A stretch of 64,000 nucleotides of DNA from Roseateles sp. SL47 (GTDB taxonomy: Bacteria > Pseudomonadota > Gammaproteobacteria > Burkholderiales > Burkholderiaceae_C), in the NCBI RefSeq assembly GCF_026625885.1, contig NZ_CP113068.1, positions 4,402,001-4,466,000 on the forward strand. Reading direction: 5' to 3'. Of this stretch, positions 18,703-27,077 are shown in pieces; the stretch's first letter is position 1; every line of letters starts with the position of its first letter. Below the pieces are notes generated by a model. It did not search any database, was not told the DNA's origin, and saw only the letters and a program-made list of their open reading frames with translations. The position numbers were made by a program, and so were the translations under genes.

Positions 18703-21126
18703 TCAATCCGGTGACACGGGAAAACCCGGAAGGTCTGGGGGCCGCCGATGCGGGTCTCGGCATCCCTGCAGCCAGACCTTGACCTCTTCCATCGACATCT
18801 GAAAGCCCGTTGCCTTGCCGGCGGCTTCCTCCTGACCAAACGCCATGGCTCCCAGTTGCCGGCGGGCATTGGCCATCAGCGGGGCGAGGAAGTCCTCATC
18901 CACCCGCTCCCGCCGGATGCCGGATTCCTCCAGCCGGGCTTGTGCCGCGCCAACGAACCGGGCTGCGGTGCCCGCCTCCCCCCGACAGGCCGCCAGGCCC
19001 GCGCTGCATTCCAGCAGGTCTTTGGCCATGGCCTTCATGCCGGCCGACTCCCACAGCGCCACGCCCTCCAGCAGCCATGCAGCGGCACTGTCCAGACGCG
19101 CGGTCGAAATGGACAGGCGCACCAGATTGCACAGCGACACAAAGGTGCCACCGGCGTAGCCCAACTGCCGCGTGATGTCGACGGCCTCTTCATAACAGGC
19201 CTGGGCGGCCTCCACATGGCCCAGCCCGCGATGGATCTCGCCGAGATTGTTCAGCGCCGCGCTCAGCCGGGTGGTCATGCCCAGCGCGCGTGCGGCTTCG
19301 CAGCTCTCGGCGGCACACGGCAGCGCCAGATGGTCCTGCCCGAGGGCATGCAGGCCTTTGGTCCGCAACATCAGGGCGGCAGCCACTTCTCCGGCATCGC
19401 CCAGGTCTCGGGCCATGGCCAGGCTGCGGGACGCGGCCTCCAGGCTCTCGTCGTAGCGACCCATGCGGAAAGCAATCGTGCCCACCGCCCCCAGGGCGCG
19501 GCAATGCTGCAGGGGCGCAGCGGACGCCCCCGCGTGCGCCAAGGCATCCGTGGCAAAACGGTAACCGCGCTCCAGTTGGGCTGAATTGAGCCAGTAGCGG
19601 GACAACTGCGCCGCCAAGGTGAGCGCTTCGCCGCCACCACGCTCTGCCTGCTGCAGGCAAGCGAGTTGCGCCGCCACGATGTTCTCCTGCTCTCGACGCA
19701 GCCGGGCCATCCATTCGCCCTGCGCCGGACCTTGCAGCGCTGGGGCGGCCTGCTCCACCAGGCCCATCACCCACCACAGGTGGTTCTGCCGTGCCAGCGG
19801 CCCTTCCCCGCTTTCTTCCAAGCGCGCCTGCGCAAATTCCCGAACCGTCTCCAGCATGCCGTAACGGGTCTCGGGCGGTCGACGGTCCACCACCAGCAGG
19901 GACTTGTCATTGAGGCTCACCAGCAGCTCCAGTGCAGCCATGGCGTCATGCAAGCCGCACACGGCGGCGGCGGAGGCCAGCGTCCAGCCACCGGCAAAGA
20001 CGGACAGGCCGCAAAAGGCACGCTGCTCGGTGTCCGTCAGATTGGCATAACTCCACTGAAGGGCTGCCTCCAGCGTCTGGTGGCGGGACGGGGCGCGGCC
20101 CGTGGCGGTGAGAAACCGGAAGCGGTCGCCCAGCCCCGCCTCGATCTCGGACACGGACAGAACACCCGCACGTGCGGCGGCCAACTCGATGGCCAGCGGC
20201 AGGCCTTCCAGCCGGTGGCACAGCGCGCCGACCGCCGGCAGCTGTGACGCCGGCAGGTCCAGATCGGGACACGCCAGCACGGCTCGGCTCAGGAACAGTT
20301 GTACCGCCTCGGATGCCGAAAGCGCGTCCGCCGCCGCGCTGGCCGGCAGCGTCAGCGCTTGGACGGGAAAGACCTGCTCGCCGTCGACATGCAGCACCAC
20401 CCGGCTGGTCGCCAGCAGCGTCAGGCCCGGGCAGCGGGTCAGCAGGCCGTCACCCAGCGCCGCGACCGCCGCCAGAACATGCTCACAGTTGTCCAGCACC
20501 ATCAGGACCCGCCGGTGGCCCAGATGTGCCGCCACTCGGTCTACGGTGGGCACGCCGGGGTCTTCCCGCACGTCCAGCGCCACCGCGACGGCAGGCACCA
20601 CGCCCAGGCCGTCGGCCACCGGTGCCAGGTCCACAAACCAGGTGCCGCCAGGGTAGTGCTCCGCCTGCTGATGCGCCAATTCCAGCGCCAGGCGTGTCTT
20701 GCCGCAGCCACCGATGCCGGTGAGCGTCAGCAGCCGGTTCCGCCTCAACAGATCAGCGCAACGGGCCAGGGCGGCCACACGACCAATAAAGGGTGTCCGA
20801 GGCTCGGGAAGAGGCGGCCCATCCGCCTGCGGCGTATGCAGCCGGGCGGTGAAGCGGTATCCCCGGCCCGGAATCGTGGCAATGACCTGGGGCCCGAGCA
20901 GCTTGCGCAGCGTCGAAATCTGCACCTGCACATTGGCTTCCTCCACCACCACGCCCGGCCAGACCAGGTTCAACAAGGCCTCCTTGGTCACCAATTGCCC
21001 GGCCCGCTCCACCAGCGCCAACAGCACGTCGAACGCGCGGGACCCTAAGGGCACGGGCACCCCACCGATCAGCAACTGGCGCAATTCAGGGTTCAGCTCG
21101 CAGGCATCAAAGACGAAGCCGGACAT
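18703..21126 (-). CDS. Transcriptional regulator: OmpR-type winged helix plus NB-ARC-like ATPase and TPR-like tail
   Basis: 807 residues. Residues 1-97 form a Trans_Reg_C winged helix (R-A-F-D-V-L-L-A-L-V-E, then I-P-G-R-G-Y-R-F at 85-92). A P-loop ATPase follows: Walker A G-I-G-G-C-G-K-T at 137-144, Walker B-like V-L-M-V-L-D-N-C-E. The C-terminal half is alpha-helical with TPR-like units. This architecture is a large ATP-dependent activator of the SARP/LuxR-like STAND kind, without a LuxR domain. It probably senses a ligand through the C-terminal repeats. The start at 21126 has a GGAG site about 7 bp upstream; an ATG 18 codons earlier is less likely. It lies 143 bp upstream of the cytochrome gene on the same strand, so it is the best candidate regulator of that operon. 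Confidence 0.87.
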   Translation of the reverse strand: MSGFVFDACELNPELRQLLIGGVPVPLGSRAFDVLLALVERAGQLVTKEALLNLVWPGVVVEEANVQVQISTLRKLLGPQVIATIPGRGYRFTARLHTPQADGPPLPEPRTPFIGRVAALARCADLLRRNRLLTLTGIGGCGKTRLALELAHQQAEHYPGGTWFVDLAPVADGLGVVPAVAVALDVREDPGVPTVDRVAAHLGHRRVLMVLDNCEHVLAAVAALGDGLLTRCPGLTLLATSRVVLHVDGEQVFPVQALTLPASAAADALSASEAVQLFLSRAVLACPDLDLPASQLPAVGALCHRLEGLPLAIELAAARAGVLSVSEIEAGLGDRFRFLTATGRAPSRHQTLEAALQWSYANLTDTEQRAFCGLSVFAGGWTLASAAAVCGLHDAMAALELLVSLNDKSLLVVDRRPPETRYGMLETVREFAQARLEESGEGPLARQNHLWWVMGLVEQAAPALQGPAQGEWMARLRREQENIVAAQLACLQQAERGGGEALTLAAQLSRYWLNSAQLERGYRFATDALAHAGASAAPLQHCRALGAVGTIAFRMGRYDESLEAASRSLAMARDLGDAGEVAAALMLRTKGLHALGQDHLALPCAAESCEAARALGMTTRLSAALNNLGEIHRGLGHVEAAQACYEEAVDITRQLGYAGGTFVSLCNLVRLSISTARLDSAAAWLLEGVALWESAGMKAMAKDLLECSAGLAACRGEAGTAARFVGAAQARLEESGIRRERVDEDFLAPLMANARRQLGAMAFGQEEAAGKATGFQMSMEEVKVWLQGCRDPHRRPPDLPGFPVSPD

Positions 21127-21361
21127 CGGCGCCTCCAGGGTCGCGTCTGACGGACACGGTACGACATCGAACTTCCGCACCCGCCGGCCGCCTTGCCTTG
21201 CAGGTTTTTGAATTCTTTGGACCGCTTAAGGACGGCGGCGGGGGCCGTGTGGAACATTGAACTCACGCCCCGACCGCCAAGGCCAACACGACCTCAGCGT
21301 CGAGACGCGGAGAGCTAAGCACGCTCTTGTTGATCACGCCATCCCACGAAAGAGGTTTGCC

Positions 21362-21829
21362 ATGACATTCACCGCCCATGCATCCACCACGTCCGATCTG
21401 GCCCTGGCCCACAAGGCCGGACCGCTTCACGGCCAGTTGCTGACGGCGCTCCAGCCTTGGATTGACGGCAGCACGAAGGACCGCCAGCAACTGCTGGACA
21501 GCGCGCTGATCAAGCTGCGGGACAGCGGCCAGATTGACCATGCCGAGTACCGGACCATCCGGCAGATCTTTGAACTGCTGGGTGCGCCCGACACCACCAC
21601 GCCGGTCCTGATTGACCGCCTGACGACCGAGCAGCACAACGCCGAGCGCCGGTCCGCCAGCGCGATGATGCATCTGTTCCTGAGCATTGGTCAGGACAGT
21701 GCGTCCCGTTCGGCCGTGCCGATTGCGGCGGCCGACCTGTCGGGGGGCATCTTCGGCGGTGTGGTGGGGGGGCCGTTGGGCGCGCTGGCGGGCGCAGCGG
21801 CCTTGTCACTCTTCACCGCGCAGAAGTGA
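21362..21829 (+). CDS. Small hypothetical protein with glycine-zipper C-terminus
   Basis: 155 residues, no recognised family. The first about 115 residues are soluble and helical (leucine and charged residues). The C-terminus changes abruptly to a Gly/Ala-rich hydrophobic segment with G-G-x-x-G-G-x-x-G-G-P-x-G-A-x-A-G-A spacing, which is a glycine zipper able to pack in or insert into a membrane. The start is set by an AGAGG box 7 bp before the ATG at 21362; upstream in-frame codons have no such site. It is divergent from the regulator gene, and the 235 bp between them hold both promoters. A hairpin follows its stop codon. Could be a self-associating or pore-forming peptide; that is inference only. 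Confidence 0.7.
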   Translation: MTFTAHASTTSDLALAHKAGPLHGQLLTALQPWIDGSTKDRQQLLDSALIKLRDSGQIDHAEYRTIRQIFELLGAPDTTTPVLIDRLTTEQHNAERRSASAMMHLFLSIGQDSASRSAVPIAAADLSGGIFGGVVGGPLGALAGAAALSLFTAQK

Positions 21830-21848
21830 GCGCCTGGGCACAGGCGCT
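21829..21848 (+). terminator. Hairpin after the small glycine-zipper gene, possible terminator
   Basis: A perfect 8-bp stem (AGCGCCTG / CAGGCGCT) with a 4-base loop starts at the last base of the stop codon. It has no T-run after it, so it could be a Rho-assisted or weak terminator, or shield the 3' end between two convergent genes. Confidence 0.4.
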
Positions 21849-21918
21849 GCGCTTGCGTTGACCCTGTGCCCCACTTCAGCGCCGCCGCTCGGCAGGCGCT
21901 GATGGCGCCTCGTCTACC

Positions 21919-23244
21919 TCAAGACGCCGCAGCCGCCAGCGCCTGATCGAGATCAGCCACCAGGTCATCGATGTGCTCGATGCCGACCGACAGCCGAATC
22001 GTGTCTTCCGAGACCCCGGCCTTGTCCAGTTCAGTGGGCGAGAGTTGCCGGTGTGTGGTCGAGGCGGGATGCGTGGCCAGCGAACGGACGTCGCCGATAT
22101 TGACCAGGCGGGTGAACAACTGCAGGGCATCCAGGAAGCGTGCGCCGCGCTCGCGCCCTTCCCCCTGCGGGCCTTTCAGGCCGAACGTGACAATGCCGGA
22201 CGCCTTGCCCGACAGGTACTTGCGGACCAGCCCATGGTCGGGATGGTCCTCCAAGCCTGCATAGTTGACCCAGCTCACCTGCGCATGGCGCTGCAGATGC
22301 CGGGCCAGCGCCAGCGCGTTGTCACTGATGCGATCCAGACGCAACGCCAGGGTCTCGATCCCCTGCAGAATCAGGAAGGCGTTGAACGGTGACAACGCCG
22401 CACCGGTGTTTCTCAGCGGCACCACGCGCGCCCGACCGATGTAGGCAGCAGGGCCAAGCGCCTCGGTGTAGACCACCCCGTGATAGCTGGGGTCCGGCTC
22501 ATTCAGCCGCTTGAAGCGTTCCTTGTGCTGCGCCCAGGGAAAGCGGCCGGAATCCACGATGGCCCCGCCGATGCTGGTGCCATGGCCGCCCAGATACTTG
22601 GTGAGGGAATGCACCACGATGTCCGCGCCATGTTCGATGGGCCGGCTCAGGTAGGGGGACGGCACGGTGTTGTCCACAATCAGCGGCACGCCATGCGCAT
22701 GCGCAATCTGGGCAATACGCTCGATGTCGGTGACATTGCCCTGCGGATTGCCCAGCGATTCCACAAAGATGGCCTTGGTGTGCTCGTCAATGAGCGCCCC
22801 GAACGATTCGGGCTGCCGGTAATCCGCAAAGCGCGCCTTCACGCCATATTGCGGCAGCGTGTGGGCGAGCAGGTTGTAGGTCCCGCCGTACAAGGCGCTG
22901 GAAGCGACGATGTTGTCCCCGGCCTCGGTGATGGTCAGGATGGCATAGGTCACCGCCGCCTGCCCGGACGCCACGGCCAGCGCGCCAATGCCGCCTTCCA
23001 ATGCCGCGAGCCGTTTCTCCAGCACGTCATTGGTGGGGTTCATGATGCGGCTGTAGATGTTGCCCGGCACCTTCAGATCGAACAGATCGGCGCCATGCTG
23101 GGCGCTGTCAAAGGCGTACGCCACCGTCTGGTAGATGGGCACGGCCACGGCTTTGGTCGTGGGGTCGGGGGAATAACCACCGTGGATGGAGAGGGTTTCG
23201 AAACGCCAGGAGGACACTGGCGTGGACGAGTCGGGCTGGGACAT
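21919..23244 (-). CDS. metY: O-acetylhomoserine (thiol)-lyase / Cys-Met metabolism PLP enzyme
   Basis: 441 residues, the normal length for the family. It belongs to the Cys/Met-metabolism PLP-dependent enzymes of gamma-family fold type I: the substrate-entry motif Y-Q-T-V-A-Y at the N-terminus, Y-S-R-I-M-N-P-T, the S-G-Q-A-A loop, V-D-N-T-V-P-S-P-Y, and the PLP-lysine in [10 protein letters not shown]. It makes homocysteine (or methionine) directly from O-acetylhomoserine and sulfide (or methanethiol). The ATG at 23244 begins the conserved protein; the frame is open further upstream but that part is repeat-rich and not conserved-looking. It is a single gene, divergent from the CPBP protease gene. 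A sulfhydrylase with other acyl-homoserine substrates cannot be excluded. Confidence 0.9.
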   Translation of the reverse strand: MSQPDSSTPVSSWRFETLSIHGGYSPDPTTKAVAVPIYQTVAYAFDSAQHGADLFDLKVPGNIYSRIMNPTNDVLEKRLAALEGGIGALAVASGQAAVTYAILTITEAGDNIVASSALYGGTYNLLAHTLPQYGVKARFADYRQPESFGALIDEHTKAIFVESLGNPQGNVTDIERIAQIAHAHGVPLIVDNTVPSPYLSRPIEHGADIVVHSLTKYLGGHGTSIGGAIVDSGRFPWAQHKERFKRLNEPDPSYHGVVYTEALGPAAYIGRARVVPLRNTGAALSPFNAFLILQGIETLALRLDRISDNALALARHLQRHAQVSWVNYAGLEDHPDHGLVRKYLSGKASGIVTFGLKGPQGEGRERGARFLDALQLFTRLVNIGDVRSLATHPASTTHRQLSPTELDKAGVSEDTIRLSVGIEHIDDLVADLDQALAAAAS

Positions 23245-23348
23245 TCGATGCTCCGGCGTTGGGGATCGTGAGAGGCTAAAGGGACGCCTCCAGCCCGCCA
23301 AATCAGCTTTACGCATGAGGTCATGCGCTGGGTGACGCGTGCCCGCCC

Positions 23349-23385
23349 GGATCCCGCGGATCCCGGATCCCGGATCCCGGATCCC
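23349..23385. repeat. 7-bp tandem repeat GGATCCC, five copies
   Basis: One copy at 23349-23355, then four perfect head-to-tail copies at 23358-23385. Each contains the palindrome GGATCC. The array lies between the divergent metY and CPBP genes. Confidence 0.85.
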
Positions 23386-23499
23386 GGCGCCGGGCAGCCG
23401 ACGTATGCACAGCACCTCACGGCTGGCCGCATCAGGTCTGCTATCTTCTGCCGCCGCCCTAGCGCGGACCCACAGAGAGAAGCTGCCCTGAGAGCGCCC

Positions 23500-24312
23500 A
23501 TGCACAACAATCGATCACCGTTCCCTACCGCCCTGCAAGCCGCCCTGCTGTTGCTGGCCACCCTGGTCTTGGAATATCTGCTCAGTGCAGCGTTCTACGA
23601 CGCCCGCAACAGCCTGGGTCTTACGGGTGAGCAGATGTCGGTGCTGGTGACGGTGCTGGGCAACGGCATTGTCATTTCCGTGGCCATGCACCTTCAGGGC
23701 TGTGCCTTTCGCGACCTGATCCAGCCGGGCGGCACACCGTGGCTGCCCACGCTGGTGCTTGTGGTGCCGCCGGTACTCCTGCTCACCCCGCTGATCCTGC
23801 TGTTGGACACCACGCTGATCAGCGCATTGCAGTCCCTGCTGCCGCTGTCTGCCTATGAAGTGGCCACGTTCAGCGCCATGAACTTCCAATCCCTGCCCAT
23901 GGCCCTGGCGGTCTGTGTGGTGGCGCCGGTGGTGGAAGAGATGTTCTTCCGGGGTGTGCTGCTGCGCGGCTTTCTCCAGCTCTATCCACGCGCTCGGGCC
24001 ATTGGTTACTCCGCCCTTTTCTTTGGCGTGGCCCACCTCAACATCTATCAATTCTGTCTGGCCTTCTTCCTCGGCCTGCTGCTGGGGCTGCTGTATGAAC
24101 GGGGCCGTTCTTTGCTGCCCTGCATGGCATTACACGCCGCGCTCAACACCAGCGTCTATCTGTTGAGCAGTGGCACCGACACATCGGCTGCAGACGACTC
24201 TGCTGGCAGCACGTCTCTCACGTGGCTGGTTGCGCTGTTGCTGGCCGCCGCAGGGGCTTTCGCACTGCAGAAGGTACTGCGCTTGTGGAGCCCGCCCAGG
24301 CAGGCTGCTTGA
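23500..24312 (+). CDS. CPBP-family intramembrane metalloprotease
   Basis: 270 residues, about seven predicted transmembrane segments. The three CPBP (Rce1-like) motifs are present: E-E-x-x-x-R at Glu146-Glu147...Arg151 (V-V-E-E-M-F-F-R-G), a F-G-V-A-H-L-N histidine motif, and H-A-A-L-N near the C-terminus. These residues build the active site in the membrane. Bacterial CPBP proteins act in protein maturation, bacteriocin self-immunity or membrane signalling; the target here is unknown. The start at 23500 is the first Met before the hydrophobic N-terminus. It is divergent from metY and convergent with the TonB receptor gene. Confidence 0.85.
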   Translation: MHNNRSPFPTALQAALLLLATLVLEYLLSAAFYDARNSLGLTGEQMSVLVTVLGNGIVISVAMHLQGCAFRDLIQPGGTPWLPTLVLVVPPVLLLTPLILLLDTTLISALQSLLPLSAYEVATFSAMNFQSLPMALAVCVVAPVVEEMFFRGVLLRGFLQLYPRARAIGYSALFFGVAHLNIYQFCLAFFLGLLLGLLYERGRSLLPCMALHAALNTSVYLLSSGTDTSAADDSAGSTSLTWLVALLLAAAGAFALQKVLRLWSPPRQAA

Positions 24313-24348
24313 GCGTGCCCGGGCCGGTGCGTCCGTACACGGCGTGAG

Positions 24349-26547
24349 TCAGAAGCTGCGGCGCAGGGTCAGCCGCAGCGTGCGCGGCTCAGCCGGATGC
24401 ACATGCCGATCCGCCACCGGCGCCGCTTCCCCCGGCAGTCGAGACTCATAGAAGTATTCGATGTCGTTGACCTTCCGATCCATCAGGTTGAACACGTCCA
24501 GCGACACCTCCGTCTTGGGGCCAAAGCGTCGGCTGACACGCAGATTGGTCGTCAGTGACGAGTGGGAGCGTACGCTGTTGTCCTCCACCAGCGCGGCGCT
24601 GCCAAGATAGCGCCAGTTCAAGCTGGTGGACCAGGGGCCCAACTCGCTCAGGGTGAATCCCAGAGTGGCCACCTGATCGACCGCATTCGGGATGCGATTG
24701 CCGGCAGGGTCGGCATCGGCAAAACGGGCATGCGTCCAGGCGAAGTCCGCGTCAATCAACAGCCAGGGCACCGGCACATAACGGTTGTTCCATTCAATCC
24801 CCCGTCGCCGGCTGGGGCGATTGGCCTCGGTCGCGCCTGCGTCCCCCACATAGACAAGCTCTGAATCGAAGTCGAGCTTCCACAGCGCCAGGGAGCTTTG
24901 CAAGCCCGGCCACCATTCGCTGCGCAGCCCCAGTTCATAGCCCCGGGCTTTCACCAGTCCCGGTGCGGGATCCACAGCCGCCGTCACGCCGCGGGCATCG
25001 TTGCTATGGAATCCGCGCCCCGCGTTCAGAAAGACCTCGGTGCGAGCCCAGGGCCCCAGCACCAGTGAGAATTTCGGAGAGGCCAGCGTCTGGCGCGCAC
25101 TACCAGCAGCGGCGTCACCAGCAGCGGCGTCACCAGCAGCGGCGTCACCAGCAGCGGCGTCACCGGCGATCGGGGTCACCCGGAACCGCCCCTGGTCCGC
25201 CCGGACCCCCACCACCATGCGGGCCCAGGGCGACAGCTCCAGGCTCGTCTGTCCGTAGAGGCCCACAAGCGTCTCGCGGATCCGGTCTTCGCGGGTGACT
25301 TCGGTGACCACACGCTCCTCGGTCTGGAACAGGCCCACCCGGGCGCGGTCCTGGCGCACCTGCAGCCCCACTTCGGTCCGGGCTGGCCAGTGGCCCAGCG
25401 TGTGGTCCACAGCATGGCTGGCCCGCAGCCCATACACCTGGCGGTCATCCTGCTGGGAAGACTGATCGCCGGTCTCGGGCCGCTCCAGCGCGTAGGTGAA
25501 GTTGGAGAACAGGGCCAGTTCATAGTCCATGGCGTAAACCGCCACCTGGCTGCGTTGGCCCTCTTCATCGTGCACCCACTCCGCCGACAGGCTGGTCCGC
25601 CGCGTGCGACCTCCATCACTCGGGTCGACAGCATCAAACCGGCCAAACGGACGCCCCTGCCAGGTGCCGGCATCGATAAGGCGCTGCGGCACCTGGTCGG
25701 TCGAGCGCCAGTCCGCGTGATAGTCCATCAGGCTGACGCTCCAGCGATCAAGCCCTGCACGGCGGGACAGACTCAGCACGAGGTTGCGCCGATTCAGGTC
25801 TTCCGCGAGTGTCCAGGGGCCGTCATTGCGCATCAGCTCCACCGCCCCCAGCCACTGGACACCCGCCCCCAGGTCAGCGGAGCCTGCCGCCAGGCCCCTT
25901 CGATAGCCCCCCTCCCCGCCGGCCAGCGAAACCATGGGAGCCTCCATCCGCTGTTGATAGACGATGTCCGCCGACCCGGCCGCTGCGAAGTCACCATTGG
26001 GCGCGAAATACGGGCCTTTCCGATAGTCGATGTGATCCACCAGTTCGGGAATCAGGAAGTTCAGATCGGAATATCCCTGCCCATGCGCATGGCTGGGGAT
26101 GTTGACCGGCACGCCATTCACCGTGGTGGCGAAGTCGGTGCCGTGATCCAGATTGAAACCGCGCAGAAAGTACTGGTTGGCTTTGCCGTCTCCGCTGTGC
26201 TGGGTCACCATCAGCCCAGGCACGAACTCCAGAATTTCCCCCGGCCGCAGCGCGGGCCGGCTTTTGAGCAATTCAGCGCGGATGGTCCCCTGGGAGGCCG
26301 CATCGGAGCTGCCGATGCCGTTGTCGTAGTGGCGCCCCTGGATTTGCACCGTCTCCAGGCGTTTCTGCACCGTTGTGTCGGCGCTGGAGGTCGCCGGGCT
26401 GTCCGCTTCGGGCTCGGCCCAGGCACAGGCGCTGGTGAGGAGCAGGCCGGCCAGCACGCTGGGGCGAATGCGCACGCCATGAGGGGCTTTCGCAGCGTGA
26501 GCCCACGGGGAGATCCGTGGCAGTGTCTTCAGTCTCGTCATTCTCAT
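24349..26547 (-). CDS. TonB-dependent outer-membrane receptor, probably for cobalamin or a related corrinoid
   Basis: About 732 residues. A signal peptide is followed by a plug domain (V-Q-I-Q-G-R; then P-G-L-M-V-T-Q-H-S-G-D-G-K-A-N-Q-Y-F-L-R-G-F-N) and a beta-barrel that ends in an aromatic residue (R-R-S-F), as expected for outer-membrane assembly. Energy comes from TonB-ExbBD. The substrate is inferred from the cobalamin riboswitch upstream, not from the protein. A run of four identical GDAAA units (encoded by 25105-25164) interrupts the barrel. Starts at 26550, 26547 and 26541 are all possible; a GGAAGGA box lies just before them. Convergent with the CPBP gene, with 36 bp between. Confidence 0.85.
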   Translation of the reverse strand: MRMTRLKTLPRISPWAHAAKAPHGVRIRPSVLAGLLLTSACAWAEPEADSPATSSADTTVQKRLETVQIQGRHYDNGIGSSDAASQGTIRAELLKSRPALRPGEILEFVPGLMVTQHSGDGKANQYFLRGFNLDHGTDFATTVNGVPVNIPSHAHGQGYSDLNFLIPELVDHIDYRKGPYFAPNGDFAAAGSADIVYQQRMEAPMVSLAGGEGGYRRGLAAGSADLGAGVQWLGAVELMRNDGPWTLAEDLNRRNLVLSLSRRAGLDRWSVSLMDYHADWRSTDQVPQRLIDAGTWQGRPFGRFDAVDPSDGGRTRRTSLSAEWVHDEEGQRSQVAVYAMDYELALFSNFTYALERPETGDQSSQQDDRQVYGLRASHAVDHTLGHWPARTEVGLQVRQDRARVGLFQTEERVVTEVTREDRIRETLVGLYGQTSLELSPWARMVVGVRADQGRFRVTPIAGDAAAGDAAAGDAAAGDAAAGSARQTLASPKFSLVLGPWARTEVFLNAGRGFHSNDARGVTAAVDPAPGLVKARGYELGLRSEWWPGLQSSLALWKLDFDSELVYVGDAGATEANRPSRRRGIEWNNRYVPVPWLLIDADFAWTHARFADADPAGNRIPNAVDQVATLGFTLSELGPWSTSLNWRYLGSAALVEDNSVRSHSSLTTNLRVSRRFGPKTEVSLDVFNLMDRKVNDIEYFYESRLPGEAAPVADRHVHPAEPRTLRLTLRRSF
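25105..25164. repeat. 15-bp tandem repeat, four perfect copies, in frame inside the TonB receptor gene
   Basis: Four identical 15-bp units (AGCAGCGGCGTCACC on the plus strand) span 60 bp. On the coding strand each encodes Gly-Asp-Ala-Ala-Ala. Because the unit is a multiple of three, copy-number change would lengthen or shorten one loop of the receptor without breaking the frame. Confidence 0.95.
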
Positions 26548-26668
26548 CATTCCTTCCACCTGCGTCCCCGCAGGCGTGTCGGTGCTGATGCTGAGAAATG
26601 AGCGCGACCCGGGCTGCGCATGGGGCGCGCAGCCTCGACGGCGCGCCGCACCCCGCAGCATCCGGAGC

Positions 26669-26866
26669 AGTCGCAGGCCGGTATCCGGGCTCGCGGCTTG
26701 AGTCCGTTGCACCCAGGCAATCAGACCCTGCGCCCTGACCTTCCCAGGCCGTGAGGCCCAGTGGCTACCGGTGATGGACACCGATCTGAGGACGCTTTCA
26801 ACCGCCGACCGTTGCGGGGGCAGCACAGGCATTGCACTACAGCGTGCGCACCTGTTTCCCGTTTAA
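26669..26866 (-). promoter_or_regulatory. Cobalamin (AdoCbl) riboswitch
   Basis: Read on the minus strand, the segment shows the ordered conserved blocks of the class: AAACGGGAA with GGTGC at the 5' end, CTGCCCCCGCAACGGT, GCCACTGGG, CTGGGAAGGTCAGGGC, and finally the B12 box GAGCCCGGATACCGGCCTG at about 26674-26692. It lies about 120 bp upstream of the TonB receptor start, on the same strand, and should repress that gene when cobalamin is plentiful. The core is nearly canonical; in the B12 box ATA replaces the usual AGA. Confidence 0.93.
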
Positions 26867-27077
26867 CCCGACCGGCCAGCGGTCAAGCACCTTCGACTGA
26901 AAGACGCCGACCGCCCCTTCAAAGGGCACCGTCGGCGGATGCGGAGTGTAAGCGAGCCTTCATCTCCCCCATCCATGGGCCCTGGACAGCAAGACAGGCG
27001 ACAAGTTCAGCATTTTTCCGATTCCATGGCAGTCAAAACGCCGGGATATTGGGGGGCGCGTATCCACTGAGGTCGAC
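26867..27077. other. Intergenic stretch between riboswitch and phospholipase gene
   Basis: Holds the promoters of the riboswitch transcript (minus strand) and the phospholipase gene (plus strand). No protein-coding frame with a plausible start and no strong repeat is seen. The last bases include a GAGG box at 5 bp from the phospholipase ATG. Confidence 0.5.

Noticed and set aside
23245..23340. Possible SAM-II type riboswitch upstream of metY
   Set aside because: A CTGATTT string is present on the coding strand, but the matching pseudoknot half and GCTAAA end are missing.
24349..26547. Naming the riboswitch-controlled receptor btuB
   Set aside because: The riboswitch supports corrinoid transport, but the protein shows no specific BtuB signature that I can verify, so the symbol was left empty.
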